Shown: positions 17,316-27,002, numbered from the stretch's first letter. The stretch: DNA of 64,000 nt from Nocardia rhamnosiphila NBRC 108938 (GCF_000720425.1 NZ_JOAJ01000001.1:682001-746000), one strand, 5' to 3'. The notes: generated by a model not told the origin, from the sequence alone. Translations and numbers: made by a program.

Positions 17316-18008
17316 ATGAAAACAACAGTTCCGAACCGTGTGCCTACTGCGGGTCTGCGCAGCGGGATACGCCGCGGCGGTATCGGCGCGGTATGCGCGG
17401 TTGTCGCCGGCCTGATGGTCAGCGGGGCCGCCCATGCCGACACCTTCGTGCCGCTTCCGGACGGCCGGGAGTTCGCGCCGGGAGCGACGGTCACCCGCAC
17501 CGGTGAACACGCTGTCGTATCTCCTTCGATGGCCGCCAACGGCGCCGGCCGGGTGGTGTGGGTCTCGGGCACCGTGACCGCCGATGTCACCGACACTCCC
17601 ACCGTCGAGCGTCCCGGTCCTTACTCCACCCCGGCGGATTGGCCCGGTACCAACAATTCGTCGACCCACTCCGCCTCCCAGGTGAATACCGGTTACCTGG
17701 TCGGCTGCCAGGTCAGTATCGGCGATCGTGCGGTCACCGCCGGGCTCGCCGGGAATCTCGGCATCAACGGTGGCGGGTTGAGCGGTTCCGTCGGTGTACA
17801 ACTCGGTCCGGGCGAGGTCGAATTCGTGCAGGTCGGATTCAAGGACATCCTCCGGCCAGGGGTCTACCACCTCGGGTACCGGGACTTCGAAATCGAGATC
17901 CAGGGCTGCGGTGGCTATGCCCAGGCCCGGTCCTACACGGTGATCGAGATCATCGGCGACCACTATTCGAAAACCACGCTGTACGGAGCTCCGTTCAGCA
18001 TCGGCTGA
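17316..18008 (+). CDS. MspA-family outer-membrane porin, first subunit
   Basis: Protein of 230 residues with a signal peptide cleaved near AHA-DTFVPLP (after residue 41) and the MspA fold. The paired segments VGCQVSIG and GYAQARSYT and a closing YGAPFSIG are all family hallmarks. MspA proteins form channels across the mycolic-acid outer membrane for small hydrophilic solutes. A second MspA gene follows after 63 bp. This tandem arrangement matches the Nocardia NfpA/NfpB type, in which two different subunits build one channel. A GAGGGA ribosome site precedes ATG 17316. Confidence 0.9.
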   Translation: MKTTVPNRVPTAGLRSGIRRGGIGAVCAVVAGLMVSGAAHADTFVPLPDGREFAPGATVTRTGEHAVVSPSMAANGAGRVVWVSGTVTADVTDTPTVERPGPYSTPADWPGTNNSSTHSASQVNTGYLVGCQVSIGDRAVTAGLAGNLGINGGGLSGSVGVQLGPGEVEFVQVGFKDILRPGVYHLGYRDFEIEIQGCGGYAQARSYTVIEIIGDHYSKTTLYGAPFSIG

Positions 18009-18071
18009 GCCGGAACGGCCGCCACAGTCCTCAGTCGAACCGGAAAACGTGCCCGGAGAGGTATTCCGAAA

Positions 18072-18728
18072 ATGATCGATCACAAGAAATTCGCCCGCAC
18101 CGCATTCGTCGCCTGCGCAGCCCTCGGGTTGATGCACGCCGATATCGCCGGTGCCGATACCTTCGTTCCGTTGCCGGGCGGTGCGGTCACCGAAACACTC
18201 GGTGACGGTACCGAAGTGAGGATACGGATCGTCGGTGAATCGGCCACGATCAGCCCGTCCATGGGCGCCACGCCACTACACCGCAATGCCTGGGTCTCCG
18301 CCACCGCCGAGGTCGAGTTGTCGGCACCGGCTCGTGCGGTGAAGATCGAACCCGGCTACATCGTGGGCTGCCAGGTGGATATCGCCGGCGGTGGCGCAAA
18401 CAGTGGTGCGAACTACAGCTCCGACTGGGCCGGGCGCAACCCCTCGGCCGGCGCGAGCCTCGGCGGCAATCTGAGTCTCGGGCCCGGCCGAGCGGCGAAG
18501 TTCTATCTCCTCGATCTCGAAGGACCCGATGCCTTCGGATCCGAATCGCATCGTCCGTTCAGCCGCACCACCGGAACCCGCGGCAGCGTCACCTGGCGTA
18601 ACAGCACAATCGGTCTCTCCGGCTGTGCGGGTTACGCCCAGGCCCGGGTGTTCACCGAGGTGGAGGTGGAGACGGCGACCGCCAAACAGGTCGTCACCGT
18701 CTGGGGGCTGCCGTTCGGCCTCGGCTGA
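18072..18728 (+). CDS. MspA-family outer-membrane porin, second subunit
   Basis: Protein of 218 residues and a paralogue of the preceding porin: mature start DTFVPLP after a signal peptide of about 28 residues, VGCQVDIAGG, GYAQARVFT, and a terminal WGLPFGLG. GAGAGG lies before the ATG. The two genes are almost certainly cotranscribed and end at a strong hairpin, which supports equal supply of two subunits for a hetero-oligomeric channel as described for Nocardia NfpA/NfpB. Confidence 0.9.
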   Translation: MIDHKKFARTAFVACAALGLMHADIAGADTFVPLPGGAVTETLGDGTEVRIRIVGESATISPSMGATPLHRNAWVSATAEVELSAPARAVKIEPGYIVGCQVDIAGGGANSGANYSSDWAGRNPSAGASLGGNLSLGPGRAAKFYLLDLEGPDAFGSESHRPFSRTTGTRGSVTWRNSTIGLSGCAGYAQARVFTEVEVETATAKQVVTVWGLPFGLG

Positions 18729-18739
18729 CCTCCCAAAAT

Positions 18740-18782
18740 CGCCAGTGACCTTCCCGCCGACGAGGTGGGAAGGTCACTGGCG
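18740..18782. terminator. Strong terminator hairpin after the porin pair
   Basis: A perfect 16-bp stem (18740-18755 with 18767-18782) encloses an 11-base loop. It lies 12 bp after the second porin stop and before the end of the convergent MFS gene, so it can serve both directions. There is no long T tract, as is usual in this group. Confidence 0.7.
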
Positions 18783-18859
18783 CTTCGGCCCGGAGTCGGC
18801 GCGCCGGCGGCCCGGGACCGAGCCGGTGTAGCGCAGCCCCGGGTGCAACGCCGGATCGA

Positions 18860-20314
18860 TTATGTCCCGGTCGGGGTCGTGTAGACGGTGCCGCGTCGGA
18901 TCAGCAGTGAAAGGGCGACGGTGAGCACCGTGCCGACGAGCATGATCGTCACGACGGCGTCGAGACCACCTGCGGTATTGACCCCCGCGACGGCGGTCGC
19001 CGCGAGCACCGCACCGGCGATCGAGGTACCGATGCCCTGCCCGGCGGTGCGAACGACGGCATTCAGCCCCGCGATTTCACTGGTGTTCTCCACCGCCACG
19101 GTCTCGACGATGAGGTTCTGCAGGGCGGTGTACGCGAACGACGCACCGACGGAGACACACACCAGCACAACGAACATCCCGATCATCGAATGGTGGGATA
19201 CGTAGGTGAGGACGCAACCCGCCGCATAGATCAGGCCACCGATCAGCAGCGATATCCGGGAGCCCACGGTACGGGTGAGCCGCCCGCTGAGCGGGGTGAA
19301 GGCGAAACCGAACATCGCGCCGGCGAAGGTCAGCAGGCCGGCGTCGGAGGGGGACATACCGATGCCGAACGGTCCGTCCTGCGGAGACTGCAGGATCAGT
19401 GCGTTGATCATATTGCCGATACCGAAGGGGCCCGCCGCCAGCGTCACGGTGGCCAGCATCGTCAACGCGAGGTGGCGATCGGTGAGTATCCGGACATCGA
19501 CGATCGGATCCACCACCCGGAGTTCCCAGCGCACCCACAGCAGAAGGACGACAAGACCGCCCAGAATAAGGCCGAGGGTTTTGCCATCGGTCCAGCCCCA
19601 GGCGCTGACCTTGTTGATACCCAGCAGGATTGCCGCGATAGCCGGTGCGAAGGCGAGGGCGCCCAGATAGTCGATCTGCTGTGTCGTTCCGGTGGGGGGC
19701 CGCCAGGGCAGCACGAACAGCACCAGTGCGAGCATTGCCGCGGCGTACACCGCCGCGACGACGAAGATCATATGCCAGCTGGCGTAGTCGATCATCAGGC
19801 CGGCTATATAGGCCGCCGCGGCGCCCGCGGCGATCGCGGTGCCGGAGATGACGGCCACGGCGACGGGAATCTTCGCCTTCGGCAGGTGTTCGCGGGCCAG
19901 CCCGACACACAGAGGGAGGATGGCGCCGGCCAAACCCTGGACGGCGCGGCCGAGGATGATGGCGCCGATACTGTCGCCGAGCGCGCTGATCAGGGAACCG
20001 GCCACAGTGGCGGCGAGGATGACCACGAGAACCCGCTCGCGGCCGTACATATCACCGATACGGCCACAGACGGCCGCCGCGGCCGCCGCTACCAGAAGGA
20101 ATGCGGTGACCGTCCAGCCGACCGTACCGGCATCACTGTCGAAATCCCGGATGAGTGTCGGGATCGCGGCGAAAACCATCGACGATTCGAATGCGCTGAT
20201 GATCTCGACCAGTACCAGAATGGTGATGATCGTCCCCGCGGAACGTTTTCTGGCGAAGCGTCCGGAGGTGGGGGCCGGATCGACCGGAGCCACCGGATCA
20301 GGGAATGTCGTCAT
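18860..20314 (-). CDS. MFS drug/metabolite exporter, DHA2-like
   Basis: Membrane protein of 484 residues with about 14 predicted helices, the size and layout of DHA2-type H+ antiporters (EmrB/QacA class). GRIGDMYGRERV after helix 2 matches the conserved MFS loop motif, and GxxxGPxxGG-like packing occurs in helix 5 as SGTAIAAGAAAAY. ATG 20314 follows GGAGG; the frame upstream to 20554 is non-membranous and was left out. It probably exports a toxic or signalling compound; neighbours do not identify which. Confidence 0.82.
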   Translation of the reverse strand: MTTFPDPVAPVDPAPTSGRFARKRSAGTIITILVLVEIISAFESSMVFAAIPTLIRDFDSDAGTVGWTVTAFLLVAAAAAAVCGRIGDMYGRERVLVVILAATVAGSLISALGDSIGAIILGRAVQGLAGAILPLCVGLAREHLPKAKIPVAVAVISGTAIAAGAAAAYIAGLMIDYASWHMIFVVAAVYAAAMLALVLFVLPWRPPTGTTQQIDYLGALAFAPAIAAILLGINKVSAWGWTDGKTLGLILGGLVVLLLWVRWELRVVDPIVDVRILTDRHLALTMLATVTLAAGPFGIGNMINALILQSPQDGPFGIGMSPSDAGLLTFAGAMFGFAFTPLSGRLTRTVGSRISLLIGGLIYAAGCVLTYVSHHSMIGMFVVLVCVSVGASFAYTALQNLIVETVAVENTSEIAGLNAVVRTAGQGIGTSIAGAVLAATAVAGVNTAGGLDAVVTIMLVGTVLTVALSLLIRRGTVYTTPTGT

Positions 20315-20728
20315 GGAATTCCTCCAGAGAGCCTTCGTGAAACGGAGAGAGCATCCGCCACGTCGGCACAGGCTAGAGTGACGCACAGCACAGCAGGGGT
20401 GTGGTCTCGTTGTGCGGGAGTCGTCGGACGGCCGGTTGATCAGCGGTGATGGTGATGCTTGCGGCCGGTGCCACCGGCTCGCCGAATAGGCGGGTGGCCC
20501 TGGGTTTCCGAGGCCCGTCGGCGCGGCCGGGCCGGTGATCGGCGAGGAAGTCACTCGCTACGCGGGCTCGTCGCGGCGCGTGACTTCCTCGCCCTGCGCC
20601 GGCCCGCGTCAGAGCGCGAAACAGCCCATATTCTCGTGCCGGTGACGGAAATGACCGCGCGGTCGTGAGAACAGGGTGGAATCACCCTTTCGGCGCGCGG
20701 TCTTCCCGATGAAACGAGTCGCCGGAAT
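20315..20728. other. Intergenic region between two minus-strand genes
   Basis: About 414 bases with no supportable gene. It contains the 20541-20593 hairpin listed separately and, next to 20314, the MFS ribosome site. Confidence 0.55.
20541..20593 (-). terminator. Inverted repeat, probable terminator of the OYE-type reductase gene
   Basis: GGCGAGGAAGTCAC (20541-20554) and its exact complement (20580-20593) form a 14-bp stem around a 25-base GC-rich loop. Further complementary GGGCCGG/CCGGCCC blocks lie outside. It sits about 135 bp past the end of the reductase gene on the minus strand and before the next gene. Confidence 0.45.
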
Positions 20729-22843
20729 TCACAACTCGGTCGCGACTTCCCACGCCGAATGAATCGCACCCTGAATGTAATCGACCTGCGCGGCGTCCCC
20801 CACCACATGGATTTCGGGAACCGTCCCCACCAGCGCCTCGGCCAGCGGCGCTCGCGCCGAAACATCGGCGGCGACGACCACCATATCCGCCGGTGTGGCC
20901 GACACCCGGTCCCCGACCCGGAACTCGACGTGCGTTTCGGTGATCCGCAGCACCGTGGCACCGCGGTGCAGCTGCACGCCCGCCGCACCCGCGTGGCGAA
21001 CAGCAGTCCACCGCCGCGGCATCGCCATCGGCACGCCGAGTTGCCGGCCTTCCTCGAGCAACGTCACGTTACGCCTACGTTCGGCCAGGAATTCCGCGAG
21101 TTCCAGCCCCACCAGGGACCCACCGATCACGACGACATTCTTGCCGATCGGCAGATACCTGCGGGTGACGGCACGGATCGCGGCCGTACTCTTGGTGATA
21201 CCGGAGAGTTTGCCCAGTTTGGCGATGGTGCGTAGCAGCGGCGATACCTGCGCGACGTCTCCGGAACCGGTCAGTAGGGCGCGCAGGGTATCGCCGGTGT
21301 GCACATGCGGTAGATCGCCACCGGGAACCGCCGGACGCCCGCGCACCGCACCGGTGGCGACGACCACCGCGTCCGGGTTCAGCGCTCTGATCGACGAGAC
21401 GGTGGCCTCGGAGTTCAAGCGGATATCGATGCCCAGACGTTCGACCTGAACGGTCAGCCACTTCAGCAGTCGCTGGTTGTCGGGCGTGGTGAGGCCGGAG
21501 AACCAGAGGGTGCCGCCGAGCCGATCGGACTTGTCGAGCACCGTGACCCGGTGCCCGCGTTCGGCGGCCACCCGGGCGGTCTCGAGTCCGCCCGGGCCCG
21601 CGCCGACGACGACAATATGCTTGCGGACGTCGGTGCGCATCAGCGGAAGCAGCGTTTCGTTGCCGAGAGCGGGATTCACCGCACAGAGGGGAGTGTCGTC
21701 CCAGAAGTTCTCCTGCACGCACACATAGCAATTGATGCAGGGGCGAACCTGCTGCGGATTTCCCGCTCGCAGCTTGTTCACCAGCTCCGGGTCGGCGAGC
21801 AGCTGCCGTCCCATCGCCACGAAATCGGTCGCGCCTTCGGCGATCGCCTTCTCGCCGACCTCCGGGAGTATCCGGCCGACGGCGATCACCGGGATATGCA
21901 CGGCCTTCTTCACCTCGGCCGCCAGTCCGACATAGGCGCCGACCGCATCGGGCAGCGGACCGTCGGTGAAATTGGAGAACGGGTTGCGACCCCAGCCGGT
22001 GATGTGGAGGGCGTCGGCGCCGGCCGCCTCGAACAGCACCGCGGCCGCCACGGCCTCCTCGGTGGTCAGCGCACCTTCCTCGCCGAATTCACGCCCGGCG
22101 ACGCGTACCAGGATCGCGAGCGAATCGCCGACCTCCGCCGCGACCGCGCGGATCACCTCCACTGCCGCGCGCGCCCGGTTCTCGAGAGATCCGCCGTATT
22201 CGTCGGTGCGCTTGTTGTCCGCCCGGCTCAGGAAGCCGCCGAGTACATAGCCGTGCGCGACGTGGATCTCGACCGCGTCCCCGCCGGCGTCGCGCACCCG
22301 CGCGGCGGCCGCGGCGAAGCAGCGCACCAGCCAGTCGATATCGTCCTTTGTCGCCTCGTGATAGGTGGCGTGCCTACCGCCGGTGACGGCCCCCAGCTTC
22401 TGCAGCTCGCCAGGGGTGTTGTCCGCCAGGGCGGACAGATCGGCGGGGCCGGCCGGTGCCGACGGAACCAGCAGCGGCCGCCCCTGGACGGTATCGATCC
22501 GGGCGATCTTGCCGTGGTGCGTCATCTGTACGCACAATTTGCTCCCCGCGGCATGGACGGCGTCGGCCAGAGCTTTCAGCCCGGGGAGGAACCGGTCCTC
22601 GGAGAGGCCGGGTTCCTTGGTGCTCGCGCACCCGATGGGGTAGGCGACAGCGCAGGCGCCGGTGATGATCAGCCCGGTCCCCCCCGCCGCACGGGCGGCG
22701 AAATGATCGATATCGCCCTGCTCTATCTCGCCGTCGTCGCAGAGGTTCATATCCATCGCCGGCAGGACCACTCGGTTGGCCAGGGACATCGGGCCGATGG
22801 TCCCGGGAGCGAGCAGGTGCGGGAAGGTCTGCGTACCGGTCAC
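20729..22843 (-). CDS. NADH:flavin oxidoreductase with FeS and FAD domains (2,4-dienoyl-CoA-reductase type)
   Basis: Large reductase of 704 residues built like FadH. Residues 1 to about 340 form an FMN-binding old-yellow-enzyme barrel. A cysteine cluster follows (RPCINCYVC then an 11-residue gap to the fourth Cys) for a 4Fe-4S centre; the middle spacing is CX2CX2C, whereas E. coli FadH has CX2CX3C. From about 390, an FAD/NAD(P) module begins with VVVGAGPGGLE. Such enzymes pass electrons from NAD(P)H through FAD, FeS and FMN to reduce activated C=C bonds. The start codon is GTG. Close stumps of other catabolic genes suggest it was part of a larger degradation cluster. Confidence 0.85.
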   Translation of the reverse strand: MTGTQTFPHLLAPGTIGPMSLANRVVLPAMDMNLCDDGEIEQGDIDHFAARAAGGTGLIITGACAVAYPIGCASTKEPGLSEDRFLPGLKALADAVHAAGSKLCVQMTHHGKIARIDTVQGRPLLVPSAPAGPADLSALADNTPGELQKLGAVTGGRHATYHEATKDDIDWLVRCFAAAAARVRDAGGDAVEIHVAHGYVLGGFLSRADNKRTDEYGGSLENRARAAVEVIRAVAAEVGDSLAILVRVAGREFGEEGALTTEEAVAAAVLFEAAGADALHITGWGRNPFSNFTDGPLPDAVGAYVGLAAEVKKAVHIPVIAVGRILPEVGEKAIAEGATDFVAMGRQLLADPELVNKLRAGNPQQVRPCINCYVCVQENFWDDTPLCAVNPALGNETLLPLMRTDVRKHIVVVGAGPGGLETARVAAERGHRVTVLDKSDRLGGTLWFSGLTTPDNQRLLKWLTVQVERLGIDIRLNSEATVSSIRALNPDAVVVATGAVRGRPAVPGGDLPHVHTGDTLRALLTGSGDVAQVSPLLRTIAKLGKLSGITKSTAAIRAVTRRYLPIGKNVVVIGGSLVGLELAEFLAERRRNVTLLEEGRQLGVPMAMPRRWTAVRHAGAAGVQLHRGATVLRITETHVEFRVGDRVSATPADMVVVAADVSARAPLAEALVGTVPEIHVVGDAAQVDYIQGAIHSAWEVATEL

Positions 22844-22891
22844 GAGTAGAAGCTAGATCGCCGCGGCAATCACGTGACGGACCGTTCTCGA

Positions 22892-23188
22892 TCACCGAGA
22901 CCTGGACCGGATCGCTGGGTCGGTCACGTCGTCGCAGTGTGATCCGGGCGTGGACGGATCGGTCGCCACACTGCGGCCGGTCGGCCGTGCTCGAGGTGCC
23001 AGGACCCGCTCACCCATCGCGGCGAGGGCGTCGGCGAGCTGCCCGAGCTGGTCGGTGAGGCCCCGTGCGGGGTCGGCCTGCCAGGCGATGAAGGCGCCGT
23101 CGAATCCGGCCATGCCGAAATAGTCGAGTTCGTCGGCGATCGCCTGCGCCGTCTCGGGGCCCTCGGCCGCGAAGGCCTGGGCGATCAT
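22892..23188 (-). pseudogene. C-terminal fragment, possibly of a luciferase-like monooxygenase
   Basis: The frame encodes about 98 residues. The first 55 or so (AQAIADELDYFGMAGFDGAF, then a LTDQLGQLADALAAMG helix) resemble the C-terminus of luciferase-like flavin monooxygenases, where a GTPEQVADEL...GFDGF pattern is usual. The tail is Arg/Pro-rich and probably not native. The 5' nine-tenths of such a gene is missing; upstream lies an alpha/beta hydrolase fragment on the opposite strand. I consider it a broken gene; family assignment is tentative. Confidence 0.45.
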
Positions 23189-23190
23189 GC

Positions 23191-23457
23191 GACCTGCGCA
23201 ACTACGTGGCAGGTCTCGCCATGGGGACGCCGGTCCCGGTATGGGTCGACCGGTCGGAACTCGCCGGCATCTCCGCCCCCACCCTGCTGATCCACGGCAG
23301 GGACGACCGGGTGGTGTCCTACGAGAACACGCTCCTGCTACTGGCGCATATCCCCCACAGCCGGGCGGTACTGCTCAACCGCTGCGGGCACTGGGCGATG
23401 ATCGAGCACGCCGACGAGTTCAACCGGCTCGTCGCGGACTTCGTCGCCGCCCACTGA
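23191..23457 (+). pseudogene. C-terminal fragment of an alpha/beta hydrolase
   Basis: The plus-strand frame from about 23191 reads as the last 85-90 residues of an alpha/beta hydrolase of the meta-cleavage-product type (MhpC/HsaD-like). It has ISAPTLLIHGRDDRVV with the catalytic Asp, then NRCGHWAMIEHADEF with the catalytic His, and a normal end. The nucleophile half is absent. It starts where the opposite-strand monooxygenase fragment starts, so both genes lost their 5' parts at one junction near 23188. A GTG at 23206 could still start a short product, but it would not be a working hydrolase. Confidence 0.7.
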
Positions 23458-23555
23458 GCAGCCGCCCGTCTCGCGGAGCGCGTGGGCCGATCGGGCCATC
23501 GCCGGTAGTGGACCGGGGCGCGGGAACATGACCGGTACCGGACGGCTGCGGCTCG

Positions 23556-25520
23556 TCACCGGCGGTGCTCGTATCCCGCGCTATTGCCGGGGTATCCGGT
23601 GCGCCCGGGTTCGGTGCGGGGCACCGGGCCCGGGCCGAGAGACGGTCGTAGCTGGTAGGGCACGCTGGCGACGACGACCCCGGGTTCGAAATGCAGCCGG
23701 GTCTTCAGACGCAGCGCGCTCTGGTTGTGCAGGAGTTGTTCCCACCAGTGTCCGGCGACGTGCTCGGGGATCACGACGGTCACGACATCGCGCGGATAAC
23801 CGCGGCGGAGTCGGCGGATATAGCCGAGGATCGGACGAGTGATCTCCCGATAGGGCGACTCCACGATCGTCAACGGGATGTCGAAATGCTGCCGCTCCCA
23901 TGTGTCGCGGAGCCGACGGGCTTCGGGTTCGTCGATGGCGACCGACAGCGCGGTGATCTGGTCGGGACGGATGAGCTCGGCGTAGCCGAGGGCGAATACG
24001 GTGGGTTGGTTGACCTGGGAGACCAGCACGATGGCATGGTTGCGGCTGGGCTGGACGAGTTCGGCGTGCTCGGGCACCGACATCGCCTCACCGACCCGGC
24101 GGTAGTGGACGTTGATCGCCTTCATCATCGCGTACAGCACCACCATGGCGATGATCGCGAGGTAGGCGCCGCCGACGAACTTGTAGCGGATGACGACGAT
24201 CAGGACGAGTCCGGTGGTCACCGCGCCGGTGAGGTTGATCAGTTGGGACCGGCGCATGCGGGTGCGGGTCACCGGCTCGGAGGTCTGCGCGAGAAGGCGT
24301 TTCCAGTGGCGGACCATACCGGTCTGGCTCAGCGTGAACGAGGTGAACACCCCGACGATGTAGAGCTGGATCAGCTTGTCGATATTGGCGTCGAAACCGA
24401 TGATCAACACGACCGCGAAGCCCGCGAGCAGGAGCACGCCGTTGGAATAGACGAGCCGGTCACCGCGGTGGTACAGCTGCCGTGGCAGGTAGCGGTTCCG
24501 CGCCAGGATCGAGGCCAGCACGGGGAACCCGTTGAATGCGGTATTGGCGGCCAGGATGAGTATCGCCGCGGTCGAGAGCTGGAAGAACAGGAACGCTATC
24601 GAATTCGATCCCCAGATTCCGGCACCGAGCTGGCTGATCACCGACGGGAAACCGTCGGGATAGGCCCGGGCGTGCATTTTCGCTGCCAGAACGGTGAGAC
24701 CGGTGAACATGGCGATCGCCAGCACACCCATGATCGTCAAGGTGGTGGCCGCGTTGCGGGCTCGGGGCGGGCGGAAAGAGGGGATGCCGTTGCTGATCGC
24801 CTCGACACCGGTCAGCGCGGTGCAGCCCGACGCGAATGCCCGCAGCGCCAACAACAGGGTCAGGTATCCACCGGTCGCTTCATGGGCGATCAGCTGCTCA
24901 CCGGCCCCTGACGCGAGCGGGATGCCGAGGCCGAGAACGTCCCGGACGGCCGCGGTGGCGAGCAGCAGGAAAACCAGCGCGATGAATGCATAGGTGGGTG
25001 CGGCGAACGCCTTCCCGCTCTCCTTCACCCCGCGGAGGTTGCCCACGGCCAGGACGAGCACACCGCCGGCCGCGAGCTCGACGGCATACGGCTGCAGAGC
25101 CGGAAATCGCGAGGTGATGGCGAGAACCCCGGCCACCACGGACACGGTCACGGTCATCACGTAGTCGACGAGCAGGGCGGCGGCAGCGGTCAGCGCGGCC
25201 TTCTCCCCGAGGTTGTCCATGCTGACCACGAATGCCCCGCCGCCACCGGGATAGGCGTGGCACGTCTGACGGTAGGAGAGCACGACCACAGCCAGCAGTA
25301 CCCCCACTGCCACCGAAACAGGTGCGGCCAGCCCCAGGTAGGTGACACCGCCGAGACCTACTATCAGCAGGATCTGCTCGGTGGCGTAGGCCACCGACGA
25401 GATCGGATCGGAGCAGAACACCGGCAGGGCCACCCACTTGGGCAGCAGTTGCCCCCGCTCGCGTTCGGTACGTAACGCGGGCCCTACCAGCAGTCGCTTG
25501 ACGACGCCGACAACGGCCAC
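23556..25520 (-). CDS. APC-superfamily amino-acid/cation permease
   Basis: Membrane protein of about 654 residues: roughly twelve helices up to about residue 440, then a cytoplasmic C-terminal domain. The N-terminal LLPKWVALPVFCSDPISS is typical of the large APC permeases of actinobacteria (amino-acid or K+/polyamine type). GTG 25520 was chosen because homologues begin shortly before the KRLLLG-like segment; the frame runs upstream to 25685 with an Arg/Pro-rich stretch that looks untranslated, though a longer protein is possible. The substrate is not predictable. The M20 amidohydrolase gene lies upstream on the same strand, 216 bp away. Confidence 0.78.
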   Translation of the reverse strand: MAVVGVVKRLLVGPALRTERERGQLLPKWVALPVFCSDPISSVAYATEQILLIVGLGGVTYLGLAAPVSVAVGVLLAVVVLSYRQTCHAYPGGGGAFVVSMDNLGEKAALTAAAALLVDYVMTVTVSVVAGVLAITSRFPALQPYAVELAAGGVLVLAVGNLRGVKESGKAFAAPTYAFIALVFLLLATAAVRDVLGLGIPLASGAGEQLIAHEATGGYLTLLLALRAFASGCTALTGVEAISNGIPSFRPPRARNAATTLTIMGVLAIAMFTGLTVLAAKMHARAYPDGFPSVISQLGAGIWGSNSIAFLFFQLSTAAILILAANTAFNGFPVLASILARNRYLPRQLYHRGDRLVYSNGVLLLAGFAVVLIIGFDANIDKLIQLYIVGVFTSFTLSQTGMVRHWKRLLAQTSEPVTRTRMRRSQLINLTGAVTTGLVLIVVIRYKFVGGAYLAIIAMVVLYAMMKAINVHYRRVGEAMSVPEHAELVQPSRNHAIVLVSQVNQPTVFALGYAELIRPDQITALSVAIDEPEARRLRDTWERQHFDIPLTIVESPYREITRPILGYIRRLRRGYPRDVVTVVIPEHVAGHWWEQLLHNQSALRLKTRLHFEPGVVVASVPYQLRPSLGPGPVPRTEPGRTGYPGNSAGYEHRR

Positions 25521-25736
25521 TTCTGAAGCATAGGTCCGCACGGCACCGGCCAATAGAGTCCCGGGGCCCCACTTCGCCGGGGCCCGCCGCACCGGCGGGG
25601 CGTCGGTGCGACCGGTGAGCGGGCGGCCTGTCCGCGCGACGGCTGCGATACGCCGGCGCGAACCCCGGGCCGCGCTGCTGCGCACGCCCGCCGCCGTAAA
25701 CCTCGCAGTCGTCTTCCCGCTGCTCCCGCCGGAACG

Positions 25737-26951
25737 CTATGCGCGGCTGCCGACGGGCGAGCCGGTGGCGAGCGCGTCCAGCCGGGCGATCGCCCATTCG
25801 GTTTCGAAGCGGATCCCGCGTTCGATCACGGCATCGTCGAACACGGCGAACGGTGAATGGTTCGACGGTGCCGATGCGGGATCACGGCCGGGCGGACAGG
25901 CGCCGAGCAGGACGAACGCGCCGGGTACTCGATCGAGGAACCAGGAGAAATCCTCGGAGGCGGTACACGGATGTTCCATCACCTCGACCCCGGAATCTCC
26001 GTATAACCGCCGAGCCGCGGCGATCGCGAAATCGGCCTCGGCCTCCGTGCTGACGGTCGGGATCGCGACCTCGATCAGTTCGGTTTCCGCCTCGACTCCG
26101 TGGGTGGCGGCCACACCGTCGGCCACCCGGGTGACCAGGGCCCGCAGGCGCGCCGAATCCGCCGCGGTGAACGCGCGGGCCGTACCGCTGAGCTGCGCGG
26201 TATCCGGGATGACATTACCGCTGTGACCACCACTGATCTGCCCGACCGTGGCAACGACGGGGGTCAGCATCCCGAACGTGCGGGTAATCGCCGTCTGGAG
26301 CGCGGAAACGAAATTCGCGGCGGCGACGATCGGGTCGCGGGCCGTCTGCGGCGCCGAACCGTGTCCACCACTACCGGCGAACGAGACGGTGAACGTATTC
26401 GAACCCGACATCATCGGACCGCGGCGCATTCCGAAGACACCGTGCGGCAGATCGTAGGAGAACACGTGCAGGCCCAGCGCGGCATCCACCGGACGGCCCG
26501 CCGCGTCCAGTACGCCCTCCGCCAGCATCGCCAGCGCCCCGCCCCAGTTCTCCTCCCCGGGCTGGAATACGAAGACCACGTCCCCGGTCAGTTCGTCCCG
26601 CCGGGCGGCGAGCCGGTGCGCGGCGCCCACCAGAATGGCCATGTGCAGGTCGTGCCCGCAGGCATGCATGGCACCGTTGCCGGAGGCGTATGCCAAACCG
26701 GTCGACTCGGTGACCGGGAGCGCGTCCATATCGGACCGGATCAGGACCACCGGACGCGGGCCGCCGGACACCGCGCCACCACGTAAGACCGCCGTGACCG
26801 AGGTGGTGGCGGTCCCGGTGGACACCTCCAGACCGAGTCCGTCGAGCGCGCGCAAGATGCGCGCCTGGGTCCACGGCAGGTCGAGCCCGACCTCCGGGTT
26901 GCGGTGCAGCTCGCGCCGCAACAGGATCGCATCGGCAAACGAAACGGTCAT
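25737..26951 (-). CDS. M20D-family amidohydrolase (N-acyl amino acid hydrolase)
   Basis: Di-metal amidohydrolase of 404 residues that should release an amino acid from an N-acyl or peptide-like amide. Metal and catalytic residues are visible in order: HACGHDLH, the GEENWGG glutamates, the LGLHVF histidine, and ASEDF near the C-terminus. A central dimerisation/lid domain spans about 185-300. The gene diverges from a DHDPS-type aldolase gene across a 51-bp gap, so the two probably share a promoter region. Physiological substrate unknown; the neighbourhood suggests an acylated amino-acid or sugar-acid pathway. Confidence 0.85.
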   Translation of the reverse strand: MTVSFADAILLRRELHRNPEVGLDLPWTQARILRALDGLGLEVSTGTATTSVTAVLRGGAVSGGPRPVVLIRSDMDALPVTESTGLAYASGNGAMHACGHDLHMAILVGAAHRLAARRDELTGDVVFVFQPGEENWGGALAMLAEGVLDAAGRPVDAALGLHVFSYDLPHGVFGMRRGPMMSGSNTFTVSFAGSGGHGSAPQTARDPIVAAANFVSALQTAITRTFGMLTPVVATVGQISGGHSGNVIPDTAQLSGTARAFTAADSARLRALVTRVADGVAATHGVEAETELIEVAIPTVSTEAEADFAIAAARRLYGDSGVEVMEHPCTASEDFSWFLDRVPGAFVLLGACPPGRDPASAPSNHSPFAVFDDAVIERGIRFETEWAIARLDALATGSPVGSRA

Positions 26952-27002
26952 CGGTCACTCCTGTTCGGGGACGATCGGTCCGGTATGGATAGGGTTGGCG
27001 GC

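Noticed and set aside
22892..23457. Insertion sequence or transposon scar at the gene-stump junction
   Set aside because: No transposase, terminal inverted repeats or target duplication is visible; a simple deletion or inversion fits better.
25521..25685. A 55-residue N-terminal extension of the APC permease
   Set aside because: The stretch is Arg/Pro-rich and unlike the normal family start; I used GTG 25520 but cannot exclude the longer form.
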